A DNA stretch of 64,000 nt from Rhizobium leucaenae USDA 9039. GTDB taxonomy: Bacteria > Pseudomonadota > Alphaproteobacteria > Rhizobiales > Rhizobiaceae. The stretch is taken from NCBI RefSeq assembly GCF_000426285.1, contig NZ_AUFB01000008.1:1-64000 (forward strand), given 5' to 3'. Both the position numbers and the translations under genes were made by a program. Positions 34,868-43,664 of the stretch are shown here, one piece after another. Positions within the stretch are counted from its first letter, which is position 1, and each line of letters starts with the position of its first letter. Under the pieces are notes generated by a model. It searched no databases. It was not told the DNA's origin and saw only the letters and a list, made by a program, of their open reading frames with translations.

Positions 34868-35305
34868 ATGAACAATCTCAAGGGATCTTGGAGACTATCA
34901 GGATGGCGCAGGACGACGAGCAAAGGGGATGTTTCCTATCCGCTTGGTGAGGACGCGTCGGGTTTGCTTGTCTACACGTCGGACGGCAAGATGATGGTGC
35001 AAATGACGGCCGCGCATCGTCCGCCTTTAGAAACAAGCAATCCGCTCGGCGGAAGTGCCGAGGAGCAAGCGGCGGCCTATTCGACCTGTCTGGGTTATTT
35101 CGGCAGCTACAGGGTTGCCGACGGCAAGGTCACTCACAGGATCGAAGGCAGCTCTTTCCCCAATTGGTCGGAAACCGAGCAGGTTCGCCCCTACGAGCTT
35201 AGCGGCGATGAGCTGATCTTGCGCACGCCTCCTTCTGAAAGCGGGGGAGTAACCACCGTCAACGAAATGTCCTGGATCCGCGACAAGGGACCAGCCGACG
35301 CCTGA
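34868..35305 (+). CDS. Lipocalin-like domain protein
   Basis: A 145-residue protein resembling the lipocalin-like (Lipocalin_5 type) family: GSWRLSGWRR at the start (the G-x-W of calycins), SGLLVYTSDGKMMVQM and a central YFGSYRVADGKVTHRIEGSSFPNW block. Such proteins form a small barrel that can hold a hydrophobic or other small ligand; no signal peptide is seen, so it should be cytoplasmic. GAGGCGGAC precedes the ATG. It is the first gene of the ten-gene operon, 51 bases before the glycosidase gene. Confidence 0.75.
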   Translation: MNNLKGSWRLSGWRRTTSKGDVSYPLGEDASGLLVYTSDGKMMVQMTAAHRPPLETSNPLGGSAEEQAAAYSTCLGYFGSYRVADGKVTHRIEGSSFPNWSETEQVRPYELSGDELILRTPPSESGGVTTVNEMSWIRDKGPADA

Positions 35306-35356
35306 TTCACCTGGGCGCTGCTGCGCCTCTTTCATGCAATTCGAGCGGAGGAACAG

Positions 35357-36808
35357 ATGAATATCACCAGCACCATCTATCATACGGCCCGTGCCCGGGC
35401 GGGAGTGCCGCTTGCTCTGGGAAGGCAGCACCCGAAAGCGGCCTATCAACAAACCGAGCTGGCGGCTCTCGCCAACTATCTGATCCTGCTGATGCTGCGC
35501 AACGTCACAAGCGACGGCTATGTCATCGAGGATCCCGCCAATTCCGGGCAATATTCGGCGCCCGGATGCGTTATCGCCGCGCCCTCCTTTCCCGCGAATA
35601 CTCCCGGCGTCGATCAGGACTATGTCTACAACTGGGTGCGTGATGCGGCGATCACCGCCATCGAGATTGCCGCTGCCGGATTGCCGGTGACGCCGGGCAG
35701 TGGCATGCCCAGCCTGATCGACTACGTCAGCTTCGCAAGACTCTGCCAGACGAATGCCCATCCGACGCTGGGGCATGCATGCTTCACCGTCGCCGGGCAA
35801 CCGCGTCCGTGGACCGAACAGAATGATGGACCTGCCATTCAGAGCCTCGCCCTTTTGCAGGCCTACCCGCAGTTGGACACGGCGACCCAAGCCACTGCCA
35901 GGCAGGTCATCGAAACAAACGTGTCTTATCTCCTCGGTGCCTACCAGAAGCCCACCACAAACCTCTGGGAGGAGCACGAAGGTCTGTCCTTCTTTGCGCG
36001 CTCGGTTCAGTTGCGCTGTTTCAGGGCGGTGGCCGCCAACACCCACGGCATCGGCGTTGCCGCCGATGTACCGACGGCAATTGCCTGGCTCGAAAGCGCC
36101 CTTCAGGACCATTGGAACGGCTCGTATTACGTGACGATGCTGGCGCCGGACGCCGGTCCCGGCGTCTCGATTGTTCCCGAAGAGCTTGGCTATGACCCAA
36201 ACATCGACATCGTTTCGGCCTGCGTCTACGGAGCGGTGCCGGCAACCGACACAAGATTGCTCGCGACCGCAGCCCGCCTGCGCAGCCAGTGGGCCGATCC
36301 CAACTCCCGTGCGTTCTACCCGATCAATGCCGCGGATCAGACACGTGGGATTGGTCCGCTCCTGGGCCGCTATCCCGGCGACACCTATGACGGCGATGTC
36401 GCCCATCCTGTCAGCGGCGGGCATCCCTGGGCGCTTTGCACATGTAACTTCGCCGAACTTTACTATCGTCTCGCCAATGAGATCGATCACGCCGGGACGG
36501 TTCCTTTGGATAGCCTGTCCGAAGATTTCTTCGCGCAGGTTGGGGTGACGAGCGCGACCTCCATCGCCGATGCCGCAGTGGCCCTCAGAAGCGCGGGCGA
36601 TGCCATGCTGCGCGCCGTCATCTATCACAGTGATCGTTATGAACTGAGCGAACAGTTCGACGGCACGTCCGGCTATGAAAAGAGCGTGCATAATCTGACA
36701 TGGAGCTATGCGTCGTTTCTGTCCGCCGTACGCGCCAGAACCAGCGGAAGCAAGCTGTCCGGCAAGGTCGCCGGCAAGTCCGCGCGGGCGGCCGGGAGCA
36801 AGAAATGA
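35357..36808 (+). CDS. Glycoside hydrolase family 15 (glucoamylase-like)
   Basis: A 483-residue (alpha/alpha)6-barrel hydrolase. GH15 landmarks are present in order: YVYNWVRDAA (89-98), NLWEEHEGLSFF with the likely general acid Glu205 or Glu206, GGHPWALCTCNFAELYYRLA, and SEQFDG with the likely general base Glu432, followed by HNLTWSYASF. GH15 enzymes release glucose or similar sugars from alpha-glucosides. There is no signal peptide, unlike secreted glucoamylases, so it likely acts on an imported glycoside. The Lys/Ala/Gly-rich tail (465-483) is low complexity. Its stop overlaps the next ATG as ATGA. Confidence 0.85.
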   Translation: MNITSTIYHTARARAGVPLALGRQHPKAAYQQTELAALANYLILLMLRNVTSDGYVIEDPANSGQYSAPGCVIAAPSFPANTPGVDQDYVYNWVRDAAITAIEIAAAGLPVTPGSGMPSLIDYVSFARLCQTNAHPTLGHACFTVAGQPRPWTEQNDGPAIQSLALLQAYPQLDTATQATARQVIETNVSYLLGAYQKPTTNLWEEHEGLSFFARSVQLRCFRAVAANTHGIGVAADVPTAIAWLESALQDHWNGSYYVTMLAPDAGPGVSIVPEELGYDPNIDIVSACVYGAVPATDTRLLATAARLRSQWADPNSRAFYPINAADQTRGIGPLLGRYPGDTYDGDVAHPVSGGHPWALCTCNFAELYYRLANEIDHAGTVPLDSLSEDFFAQVGVTSATSIADAAVALRSAGDAMLRAVIYHSDRYELSEQFDGTSGYEKSVHNLTWSYASFLSAVRARTSGSKLSGKVAGKSARAAGSKK

Positions 36809-37248
36809 GCGAGCGATTGACTAGCTTCATTGCTCTCTCAAGCGCGCTGACCGGTTTCAACGCGATGCAACTGCACGCTACCGATCTGGCTGAGACCTAT
36901 CTCAGCCTGCTGGATCAGATCGTTCCGATCGATATTGTGAACGATCTGATCGACGGCTTCAAAGAATTGCCGGCGAACCGGGACGGTGAGCCATTGCCGG
37001 CAATTCTCAGGGATCCGCAGCTTGGGCCGATCGCGCGCAATGTGATTATGCTTTGGTACTGCGGCACCTGGCAACAATTGCCTGCGGGATGGCGCACCGC
37101 CTTCGGAGCATCCCCACTCGACAAAACTCACCTGGTCTCCGGCGCGGCCTATCAGGCCGGCCTGCAATGGCTGGCGGCGGGCGCCCATCCGCCGGGGGCC
37201 AAGCAGCAAGGTTTCGGTGCATGGGCCCTGGCGCCCGCGGGGGGATGA
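36805..37248 (+). CDS. FAD-dependent sugar/sorbitol dehydrogenase small subunit 1
   Basis: A 147-residue protein of the FAD-SLDH type: F-x-x-L-S-x-x-L-T-G near the start, LGPIARNVIMLWYCGTW, then AAYQAGLQWLAAGAHPPGAKQQGFGAWA. In known membrane-linked FAD dehydrogenases of glucose or sorbitol the small subunit binds and helps export or stabilise the GMC catalytic subunit. No twin-arginine signal is visible here. It directly precedes the first GMC gene (one base between stop and ATG), and the two are likely a complex. Confidence 0.8.
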   Translation: MSERLTSFIALSSALTGFNAMQLHATDLAETYLSLLDQIVPIDIVNDLIDGFKELPANRDGEPLPAILRDPQLGPIARNVIMLWYCGTWQQLPAGWRTAFGASPLDKTHLVSGAAYQAGLQWLAAGAHPPGAKQQGFGAWALAPAGG

Positions 37249-37249
37249 G

Positions 37250-39007
37250 ATGGCGAACGAGATGTCCTTTGACGTGGTGATCGTTGGCGCGGGTGTAGCC
37301 GGCGCCATGATCGCGAAGCGTTTGACCAAGGCCGATATGCGGGTTCTGCTGCTCGAGGCGGGCCCCGGCACGACGCGCAGTTTCGACGAATACACGCAGC
37401 ATCTGGAGCACTTTTACGCAGCAAACAGCAAGGGACCGGAATCGGCGTGGCCGCCGGCCGTCGCCGCGCCGCAGCCGGACACCGCAGATTTGCGGTCGAA
37501 CGACGGCTACTTCGTCCAGCGCGGCCCTAATCTCTATGGCAGCAGCTATACGCGGCTATTGGGCGGATCGACCCTGCACTGGCTTGGCGTATCGCTACGC
37601 ATGCTGCCGGAAGATTTCAACATGCGGTCGCTGCACGGGGTCGGGCGGGACTGGCCCATCGATTATGAGACGATCGCACCCTATTACGATCAAGCCGAAC
37701 ACGAAATCGGCGTTTCCGCCGATGTCTCCGAACAGCACTATCTTGGGCTCGGCTTCTCGGATGGTTATGACTATCCGATGCAGCGCGTCCCGCCCAGTTT
37801 TTCGGATCGGGTACTCGGGGCGGCCATTGACGGCATGGAGGTTCAGTTTCAGGAGGAGTCGTTCCAGCTCCGGGTTCGAAGCTATCCGGCGGCCCGCAAT
37901 TCAGTGCCGCGCAAGTTTTACCGGCCTGTCGGGACTGGCTATCTCGGAGAGCGCTGCGAGGGCAATACGTCCTGTACGCCGATCTGTCCGGTGCAAGCGA
38001 AATACAATGCCGGCAAAACCCTCGCTCAGGCGGATTTGAATCGATTGACCGTCCTGACGCAGGCGGTCGCATCGAAGATCCATATCGATCCGGCAAGCGG
38101 CGAAGTGAAGGGGATCGAATATCAACGCTACGAGGATCCGACCTCGTCGGAGGCAAAGACCTTCGTCGCAAAGGCTCGCGTCTATGTTTTGGCAGCGCAT
38201 GCCGTGGAAAATGCCAAGTTGATGTTGGCCTCGGGCATTGACGGTCCGCGCGGTCAAGTCGGCAAAACCCTCATGGATCATCCGACGCTTTATGCCTGGG
38301 GGCTCGCACCCTCTTCGATCGGCGCCTACAGAGGCCCGCAGTCGACAGCCGGCATCGAGGATTTGAGGGGTGGCGCGTTTCGCTCAAAACACGCGGCATT
38401 CCGCTTCGACATCGGCAATGACGGCTGGCGGGCAAGCACCGGCGCTCCCGACACGGCGGTCTATCAGGCGGTGATGAACGCGGGGCTGTATGGTTCGGCC
38501 TTGCGTGGGGAACTCGAGGCGACGCTGCCGCGCCAGATCCGCTTCTCGCTTGCGGTCGAACAGCTGCCCGACGCTGCCAACAGCATCAGTATCGATCCCC
38601 GCTACCGCGATCCCCTCGGCAATCCGCGCCCGGTGATCGATTACCGGATCGACGACTACACATTGGCGGGAATGGCGGCTGCCTCGCGCGTTGCCGAAGC
38701 CGTATTTCGGCGAGCCGGCATCAAGGATTGTACCGACCCGGATAAGGGAAGCTGGTTTCCGACGGCCCATTATCAGGGTCGTGCATTTGCCTACCACGGG
38801 ATGGGGCATTTTGCTGGCACGCATGCCATGGGCTTGGACCCCAGCACCTCAGTCATCGATGGGGACCAGCGAGCCTGGGGCCACCGGAATCTTTTTGTCG
38901 TCGGTTCCGGCAGCTTTCCAACGCTTGGCACATCCAATCCCACGCTGACCCTAACGGCTCTGGCGTTGCGGACGGCGGATCGGTTGATCGCGAGTTTTGC
39001 ACACTGA
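37250..39007 (+). CDS. GMC oxidoreductase with [3Fe-4S] cysteine motif, copy 1
   Basis: A 585-residue flavoprotein. The FAD loop VGAGVAGAMIAKRL is at 12-25, and GGSTLHW follows near 105. Cys236, Cys242 and Cys246 (C-x5-C-x3-C, in NTSCTPICPVQA) match the spacing of the three cysteines that hold the [3Fe-4S] cluster in bacterial FAD-glucose dehydrogenase. The C-terminal GMC part has HFAGTHAMG and the Asn of TSNPTLT, the likely catalytic His-Asn pair. It should oxidise an alcohol group of a sugar and pass electrons through the cluster. No cytochrome subunit gene is nearby. Confidence 0.85.
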   Translation: MANEMSFDVVIVGAGVAGAMIAKRLTKADMRVLLLEAGPGTTRSFDEYTQHLEHFYAANSKGPESAWPPAVAAPQPDTADLRSNDGYFVQRGPNLYGSSYTRLLGGSTLHWLGVSLRMLPEDFNMRSLHGVGRDWPIDYETIAPYYDQAEHEIGVSADVSEQHYLGLGFSDGYDYPMQRVPPSFSDRVLGAAIDGMEVQFQEESFQLRVRSYPAARNSVPRKFYRPVGTGYLGERCEGNTSCTPICPVQAKYNAGKTLAQADLNRLTVLTQAVASKIHIDPASGEVKGIEYQRYEDPTSSEAKTFVAKARVYVLAAHAVENAKLMLASGIDGPRGQVGKTLMDHPTLYAWGLAPSSIGAYRGPQSTAGIEDLRGGAFRSKHAAFRFDIGNDGWRASTGAPDTAVYQAVMNAGLYGSALRGELEATLPRQIRFSLAVEQLPDAANSISIDPRYRDPLGNPRPVIDYRIDDYTLAGMAAASRVAEAVFRRAGIKDCTDPDKGSWFPTAHYQGRAFAYHGMGHFAGTHAMGLDPSTSVIDGDQRAWGHRNLFVVGSGSFPTLGTSNPTLTLTALALRTADRLIASFAH

Positions 39008-39181
39008 TCCCATTTGCACATGCCGGCGAAAGCTGGCCGACGACTTCATTTTATCGGAGCGGTCCTTCGATCGCGCCACGCAAAAAGGGAGCAAGCAGAA
39101 TGCATCGATCATGTCGGCTGCGCGCCAAAGAAGTCCGAGGAAGCGACCCTCATTTTGCATTGCACAGTACGGAGGTGCGCC

Positions 39182-41038
39182 ATGCTGTTTGCCATTGACT
39201 CTGCGCGGAGGACGGACATCGGCGCCGTTGCGGCGGACGGAAATTATGATGCGGTCATCGTCGGCACCGGCATCTCGGGCGCCATTATCGCCAATGAACT
39301 CAGCAAGGCGGGCAAGCGCGTCCTCGTCCTGGAGGCCGCGTCCGGAACCAACCGGAGCCTAGACGGATACAACGCGCTGGTGACCAATTTCTACAATGCC
39401 GCCAGCAAGGACAACCAGTCGCCCTATCCGGTCAATCCCAATGTTCCAATGCCGCGTAGCCCCGAGCTGCGTAAGCTTCAACCGGGCGAAACCAACGCCT
39501 CGACCTATATGGTCCAATCCGGTCCCTACGTGACTGACACGACCTATACGCGGATTTTTGGCGGCACGACGATGCACTGGGAAGCCAAAACGCCGCGATT
39601 GCTGAAAGAAGATTTCAAGTCGAACGCTTTGTACGGTCAGGGGCTCGATTGGCCACTGGACTATCGCGACATCGAAGCGGACTATCAGACCGCGGAGCGT
39701 GAGATCGGCGTGTCGGCCGATGTCGAAGACCAGAGCTATCTCGATATCACCTTCCCCCAGGGTTACGTCTATCCCATGCGGGGGCTGCCGCTTTCCTATC
39801 TCGATCAGATGGTGGCAAAGGGCATCGACGGAACCTCGGTCGAACTCTACGGACAAAACTATCCCGTCAAGGTGCGGCCCTATCCGCAGGGGCGTAACGG
39901 CATCCCCAATCCCGCCTATGACGGCGGCAAGGGGTATATGCCTGTCGGCGCGGTCAACACGCATGAGGTCGAGGAGGGGGGACGCTGTCAGGGCAACACG
40001 AACTGTGTGCCGATCTGTCCCGTGCAGGCGCGTTACCATTCCGGGAAAACGCTGGCGAAAGCATTCCAAACCGGCAAAGTCGATCTCCTCGCGCAGGCCG
40101 TCGCCTCCCGCGTTCTGATCGAATCCGACACGGGCCGGGCAAAAGCGCTCGAGGTCAAGGTCTATAAGGATGAGGCCTCGCCCGAATACGAAACGATCAC
40201 CGTCAAGGGCAAGATCTTCGTGCTGGCCGCAGGCGCCATCGAAACGCCGCGGCTGATGCTGGCATCGGGTCTGCAGAGCTCGAGCGGCTTGATCGGCCGC
40301 AACCTGATGGACCACGCCTATTTGCTGAGCTGGGCACTGATGCCGGAGGTTTGCGGCACCATGCGCGGCACGAGCTGTACCGGCGGCATCGTGGATTTAC
40401 GCGGTGGCGCCTTCAGGCGGCATCAGGCGGCCTTCAGCGTCGATATTCACAATGACGGTTGGGGCTGGGCCGTTGGCTCGCCCTATTCCGACGTCACAGA
40501 ACTCGTCGACCAGCACAACCGCTTCGGCGGCGACTTGCGGCAGGGCCTGATCGACCGCATTTCGCGTCAACTGCTGCTGGCCTTCATGATCGAGGTGATG
40601 CCGGTCGAGAGCAACCGCGTCTCGGTCGATCCGCAATATACCGACCGGCTCGGCAATATGCGGCCGGTCGTCTCGTTCACGGTTCCGGAATACACGATGC
40701 GTGGCGCCGCCTATGCGCGCGAGTTCGCAAAGACCATGTTTGCCAGGCTCGGCGCTGCCGACCACACCCGCTACGACACCAGCGACTATGGCTACGTGAA
40801 CTATGAAGGCGAGGGCTATGCAATCCGCGGCGGCAACCACCTGGCCGGCACCCACATCATGGGAACGGACAAGCAGAGGTCGGCCGTAAACATCGACCAG
40901 CGCTCCTGGGACCACGACAATCTTTATCTGGTCGGCGGTGGCAGCATGCCCACCATCGGCACGGCCAATGTCACCTTGACCCTCGCCGCACTGTGCTACC
41001 GCAGCGCCCGAGCAATGCTGAAACAGTTGCAACGATAA
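39182..41038 (+). CDS. GMC oxidoreductase with [3Fe-4S] cysteine motif, copy 2
   Basis: A 618-residue paralogue of the previous GMC protein. FAD loop VGTGISGAIIANEL (27-40), GGTTMHWEAKTPR (127-139), Cys269, Cys275 and Cys279 with the same C-x5-C-x3-C spacing (NTNCVPICPVQA), and the C-terminal HLAGTHIMG and TANVTLT segments. It has an extra 20-residue N-terminus and an insert near 240-265. GGAGG precedes the ATG at 39182; the frame is open further upstream but without such a site. A 174-base gap divides it from copy 1, the largest within the operon. It probably pairs with the second small subunit encoded three positions on. Confidence 0.85.
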   Translation: MLFAIDSARRTDIGAVAADGNYDAVIVGTGISGAIIANELSKAGKRVLVLEAASGTNRSLDGYNALVTNFYNAASKDNQSPYPVNPNVPMPRSPELRKLQPGETNASTYMVQSGPYVTDTTYTRIFGGTTMHWEAKTPRLLKEDFKSNALYGQGLDWPLDYRDIEADYQTAEREIGVSADVEDQSYLDITFPQGYVYPMRGLPLSYLDQMVAKGIDGTSVELYGQNYPVKVRPYPQGRNGIPNPAYDGGKGYMPVGAVNTHEVEEGGRCQGNTNCVPICPVQARYHSGKTLAKAFQTGKVDLLAQAVASRVLIESDTGRAKALEVKVYKDEASPEYETITVKGKIFVLAAGAIETPRLMLASGLQSSSGLIGRNLMDHAYLLSWALMPEVCGTMRGTSCTGGIVDLRGGAFRRHQAAFSVDIHNDGWGWAVGSPYSDVTELVDQHNRFGGDLRQGLIDRISRQLLLAFMIEVMPVESNRVSVDPQYTDRLGNMRPVVSFTVPEYTMRGAAYAREFAKTMFARLGAADHTRYDTSDYGYVNYEGEGYAIRGGNHLAGTHIMGTDKQRSAVNIDQRSWDHDNLYLVGGGSMPTIGTANVTLTLAALCYRSARAMLKQLQR

Positions 41039-41081
41039 GCCCCAGACCGCTTCCGCGCGCACAACAATCGGAGAAGCCAGC

Positions 41082-42188
41082 ATGTCTGATACGATTACGA
41101 CGCTCGATGCTCTCAAGGAGCATCTCTACCTGGCAATGCAATTGGAACATGCAACGATTCCGCCCTACCTGACGGCGCTTTATTCGATCAAGCCGGGCAC
41201 CAACGTGGATGCCGTCCAGGTCATCCGGGTCGTCGCGGTCGAGGAAATGCTGCATCTGACGATCGCGGCAAACCTTCTGAACGCCATCGGCGGAATCCCT
41301 GATCTTACGAGGCCGGGATTCGTGCCTTCCTATCCCGCTCATCTTCCCGATGGTGAAACCGATTTCAAAGTGAGTCTGGCATCATTCACCAAGGAGACGC
41401 TTGCGATCTTCAAGAAGATCGAACGTCCTCGTCTCGCCCCCGGATCCCACAAGCTCGTCAAGCGCATGTACCGTTCAGGCGTAACTGTGCTTGGGAGATA
41501 TCCGGGCGCCAGCGACATGCAATACTACAGCATCGGGGATTTCTACGCCGCCATCGAAGAGGGATTCGATCGTCTGGAAAGGGAAGCCAAGACGGCCGGC
41601 AAGACGATCTTCATTGGGGATCCGAAGCGCCAGGTCACGTCGGACTACTATTACTCCGGCGGTGGCGAGCTCTTTCCCGTTGCCGATATCGAAAGTGCAA
41701 GGTCGGCGATCCGGCTCGTCATGGAGCAGGGCGAAGGTGCCGGTGGCGGCATCTACGACCATGAGAGAGAACTCGCGCATTACTACCGTTTCGACGAGCT
41801 GGACAGGGAGCGCTACTACCAGCCGGAGGACAGGGCAGGCCATCCGACCGGGCCTACTTTCAGCGTCGATTGGCATGCGGTTTATCCGGTCAAAACCGAT
41901 CTGAAACTCGGTGATATCGACAGTAAGAAGAGCCCGGAACTCTACGAGGCTGCGCTTTCGTTCAATCAGACCTATGCGGCGTTCCTGGAACTGTTGACGC
42001 AAGCCTTCAACGGCCAGCCGCAGTTGCTGCTGGAGGCCGTGCCCAGAATGTTCGAATTCAGGAATCTGATGGGAGACCTGATCCGCAATCCCCTGCCCGA
42101 CTACCCCGGCCAGTATGCGATGGCGACGTTCGAGATTGGCTACAACCAGGTGTTGCGCACCGTGGCGGTCGAGGAGGCAGGGGCATGA
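41082..42188 (+). CDS. Ferritin-like protein (VioB/RebD-type domain)
   Basis: A 368-residue protein whose N-terminal 220 residues resemble the ferritin-like domain of iminophenyl-pyruvate dimer synthases (VioB, RebD). Glu22-His23 in LEHATIPPYLTALYS and Glu54/Glu55 with His58 in VVAVEEMLHLT are likely metal ligands on the helical bundle. In violacein and rebeccamycin pathways this domain works on oxidised amino acids, but free-standing relatives are of unknown function. It is in the operon between the GMC genes and the second small subunit, whose ATG overlaps its stop. Confidence 0.75.
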   Translation: MSDTITTLDALKEHLYLAMQLEHATIPPYLTALYSIKPGTNVDAVQVIRVVAVEEMLHLTIAANLLNAIGGIPDLTRPGFVPSYPAHLPDGETDFKVSLASFTKETLAIFKKIERPRLAPGSHKLVKRMYRSGVTVLGRYPGASDMQYYSIGDFYAAIEEGFDRLEREAKTAGKTIFIGDPKRQVTSDYYYSGGGELFPVADIESARSAIRLVMEQGEGAGGGIYDHERELAHYYRFDELDRERYYQPEDRAGHPTGPTFSVDWHAVYPVKTDLKLGDIDSKKSPELYEAALSFNQTYAAFLELLTQAFNGQPQLLLEAVPRMFEFRNLMGDLIRNPLPDYPGQYAMATFEIGYNQVLRTVAVEEAGA

Positions 42189-42727
42189 GTATCGAAGATC
42201 CGCACCGCTTTCTTGCCTTCTCGACGGAGGTAACCGCCTTTGCCACATTCGAATTGTGGGCGACAGGCCAGGTCGAAGCCTACCTCGCGACCGTCAATGG
42301 CGCGATTGGCGACGCGATCCTGAAGGAACTCCTTTCCACCTATGAAAAGATCTGCCTGGAGACAGAGGGCCAACCTTCGTCCGAGCGAAAGGCGCGTCTG
42401 CGCCGAGAGATCTTTGGAAGCGAGAAACTTGGCCCGCTCGCGCGGAACATCATCAAACTCTGGTACGTCGGCACTTGGTACGGGCTGCCGGCCGGCTGGT
42501 GCGAGGCGTTCGGTGCGAGGCCAAAGGACGTGACCTTCGTGATTTCGCCCGCCGCCTATGCCGAAGGTCTGATGTGGAAGGCGATCGGAGCCCACCCTGC
42601 CGGCGCGAAAGCCCCGGGTTACGGCTCGTGGGCGTCCCCGCCACGAATTCCGGCCTTTGCGGGCGAGGCTGCGATTGCGCAAGTCAAGGAAGTCCAAATC
42701 AACCACAACGAAGGATTGGCAAGATGA
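42185..42727 (+). CDS. FAD-dependent sugar/sorbitol dehydrogenase small subunit 2
   Basis: A 180-residue FAD-SLDH-type protein with the same plan as subunit 1 but longer: FLAFSTEVTAF, LGPLARNIIKLWYVGTWYGLP, AAYAEGLMWKAIGAHPAGAKAPGYGSWA, and then an extra 30-residue tail. Two small subunits with two GMC subunits suggests two enzyme complexes in the same operon. Its ATG overlaps the ferritin-like gene stop, and its own stop overlaps the next ATG (both ATGA). Confidence 0.8.
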   Translation: MSIEDPHRFLAFSTEVTAFATFELWATGQVEAYLATVNGAIGDAILKELLSTYEKICLETEGQPSSERKARLRREIFGSEKLGPLARNIIKLWYVGTWYGLPAGWCEAFGARPKDVTFVISPAAYAEGLMWKAIGAHPAGAKAPGYGSWASPPRIPAFAGEAAIAQVKEVQINHNEGLAR

Positions 42728-43662
42728 GCACCCAAACTCCCCGACTCTCGCCCGAAAAGGTCTGGCTTGGCATCACACCGACACTTTGGTGGAACGACGA
42801 CTTCATCAACATCGACATCGGCATTCCCTTCGAACAATGCATCAGCGAAATGGCGCTCGCCGGCTATGTCGGCTGCAGCATCGGTCATAAATATCCGACC
42901 GACCCCAAGGTCCTGAAGGCGGCACTCGAGCTGCGTGGTTTGCGCGTTTCGGAACCGTGGGTCAGCACATATTTCACGATTGAAGCGATGAAAGAGCAGA
43001 CGATCGAGAAAGTCCGCCAGCAGCTTGCGTTCCTGGAGGAGATGGAGCACGGCAGCACCGATCCGAGGAGGGCCGATCTGGTGGTGGCCGAGTTCGGCCA
43101 TGCGGTCAATCCGCTGCCATTCGCGCTATTCCCGAACTGCCCGACGCTGACAGACGAACAGTGGGGCCGCTTGGTGGACGGTCTGCATCAGATCGGCAGG
43201 ATTGCCAGGGAAGAAGGCCGGCGCCTTTGCTATCATCCGCATCTCGGCACCGGAGTGATGATCGCTTCGGCCGTCGACAGGCTGATGGAAAGGACCGATC
43301 CGGACCTGATCCATCTGCTGCTGGACACTGCTCATCTTGCCGCCGCCGGCGTCGATCCTCTGGCTGTCACCAAGAAATATGCCCGCCGGATCAAGCACAT
43401 CCATCTGAAGGATATCCGGGCCGACGTCGTGCACCGCGTCCATAACGAAGGGCTCTCCTTCGAGGCAGCCATCGAGGCCGGCATATTCACTGTTCCGGGA
43501 GACGGCTCGATAAAGACCTTCCCGCAAATCCTTGCGACGCTCGCCGAAGCCGATTTCGCCGGCTGGCTGGTGATCGAAGCCGAGCAGGACCCGGCGAAGG
43601 CCAATCCGCTCCGTTACGCCAAGATGGCGCGTGCCTATCTGCGCGAGACACTTGGGTGGTAG
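42724..43662 (+). CDS. Sugar phosphate isomerase/epimerase family protein (IolE-like)
   Basis: A 312-residue TIM-barrel protein of the xylose-isomerase-like class, closest in look to inosose dehydratase IolE: the LGITPTLWWNDDF start, CYHPHLGTG in mid-barrel, HLLLDTAHLAAAGVDP, RIKHIHLKDIRADV and a final WLVIEAEQDP. The Glu/Asp/His residues at strand ends form the metal site. IolE removes water from a 2-keto-inositol, so a keto-sugar made by the GMC enzymes would be a chemically fitting substrate. Start ATG at 42724 overlaps the previous stop. Confidence 0.8.
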   Translation: MSTQTPRLSPEKVWLGITPTLWWNDDFINIDIGIPFEQCISEMALAGYVGCSIGHKYPTDPKVLKAALELRGLRVSEPWVSTYFTIEAMKEQTIEKVRQQLAFLEEMEHGSTDPRRADLVVAEFGHAVNPLPFALFPNCPTLTDEQWGRLVDGLHQIGRIAREEGRRLCYHPHLGTGVMIASAVDRLMERTDPDLIHLLLDTAHLAAAGVDPLAVTKKYARRIKHIHLKDIRADVVHRVHNEGLSFEAAIEAGIFTVPGDGSIKTFPQILATLAEADFAGWLVIEAEQDPAKANPLRYAKMARAYLRETLGW

Positions 43663-43664
43663 CG

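Noticed and set aside
35027..36691. A 554-codon minus-strand frame opposite the GH15 gene
   Set aside because: It is the shadow of the lipocalin-like and GH15 genes; no start with a ribosome site and no recognisable domain.
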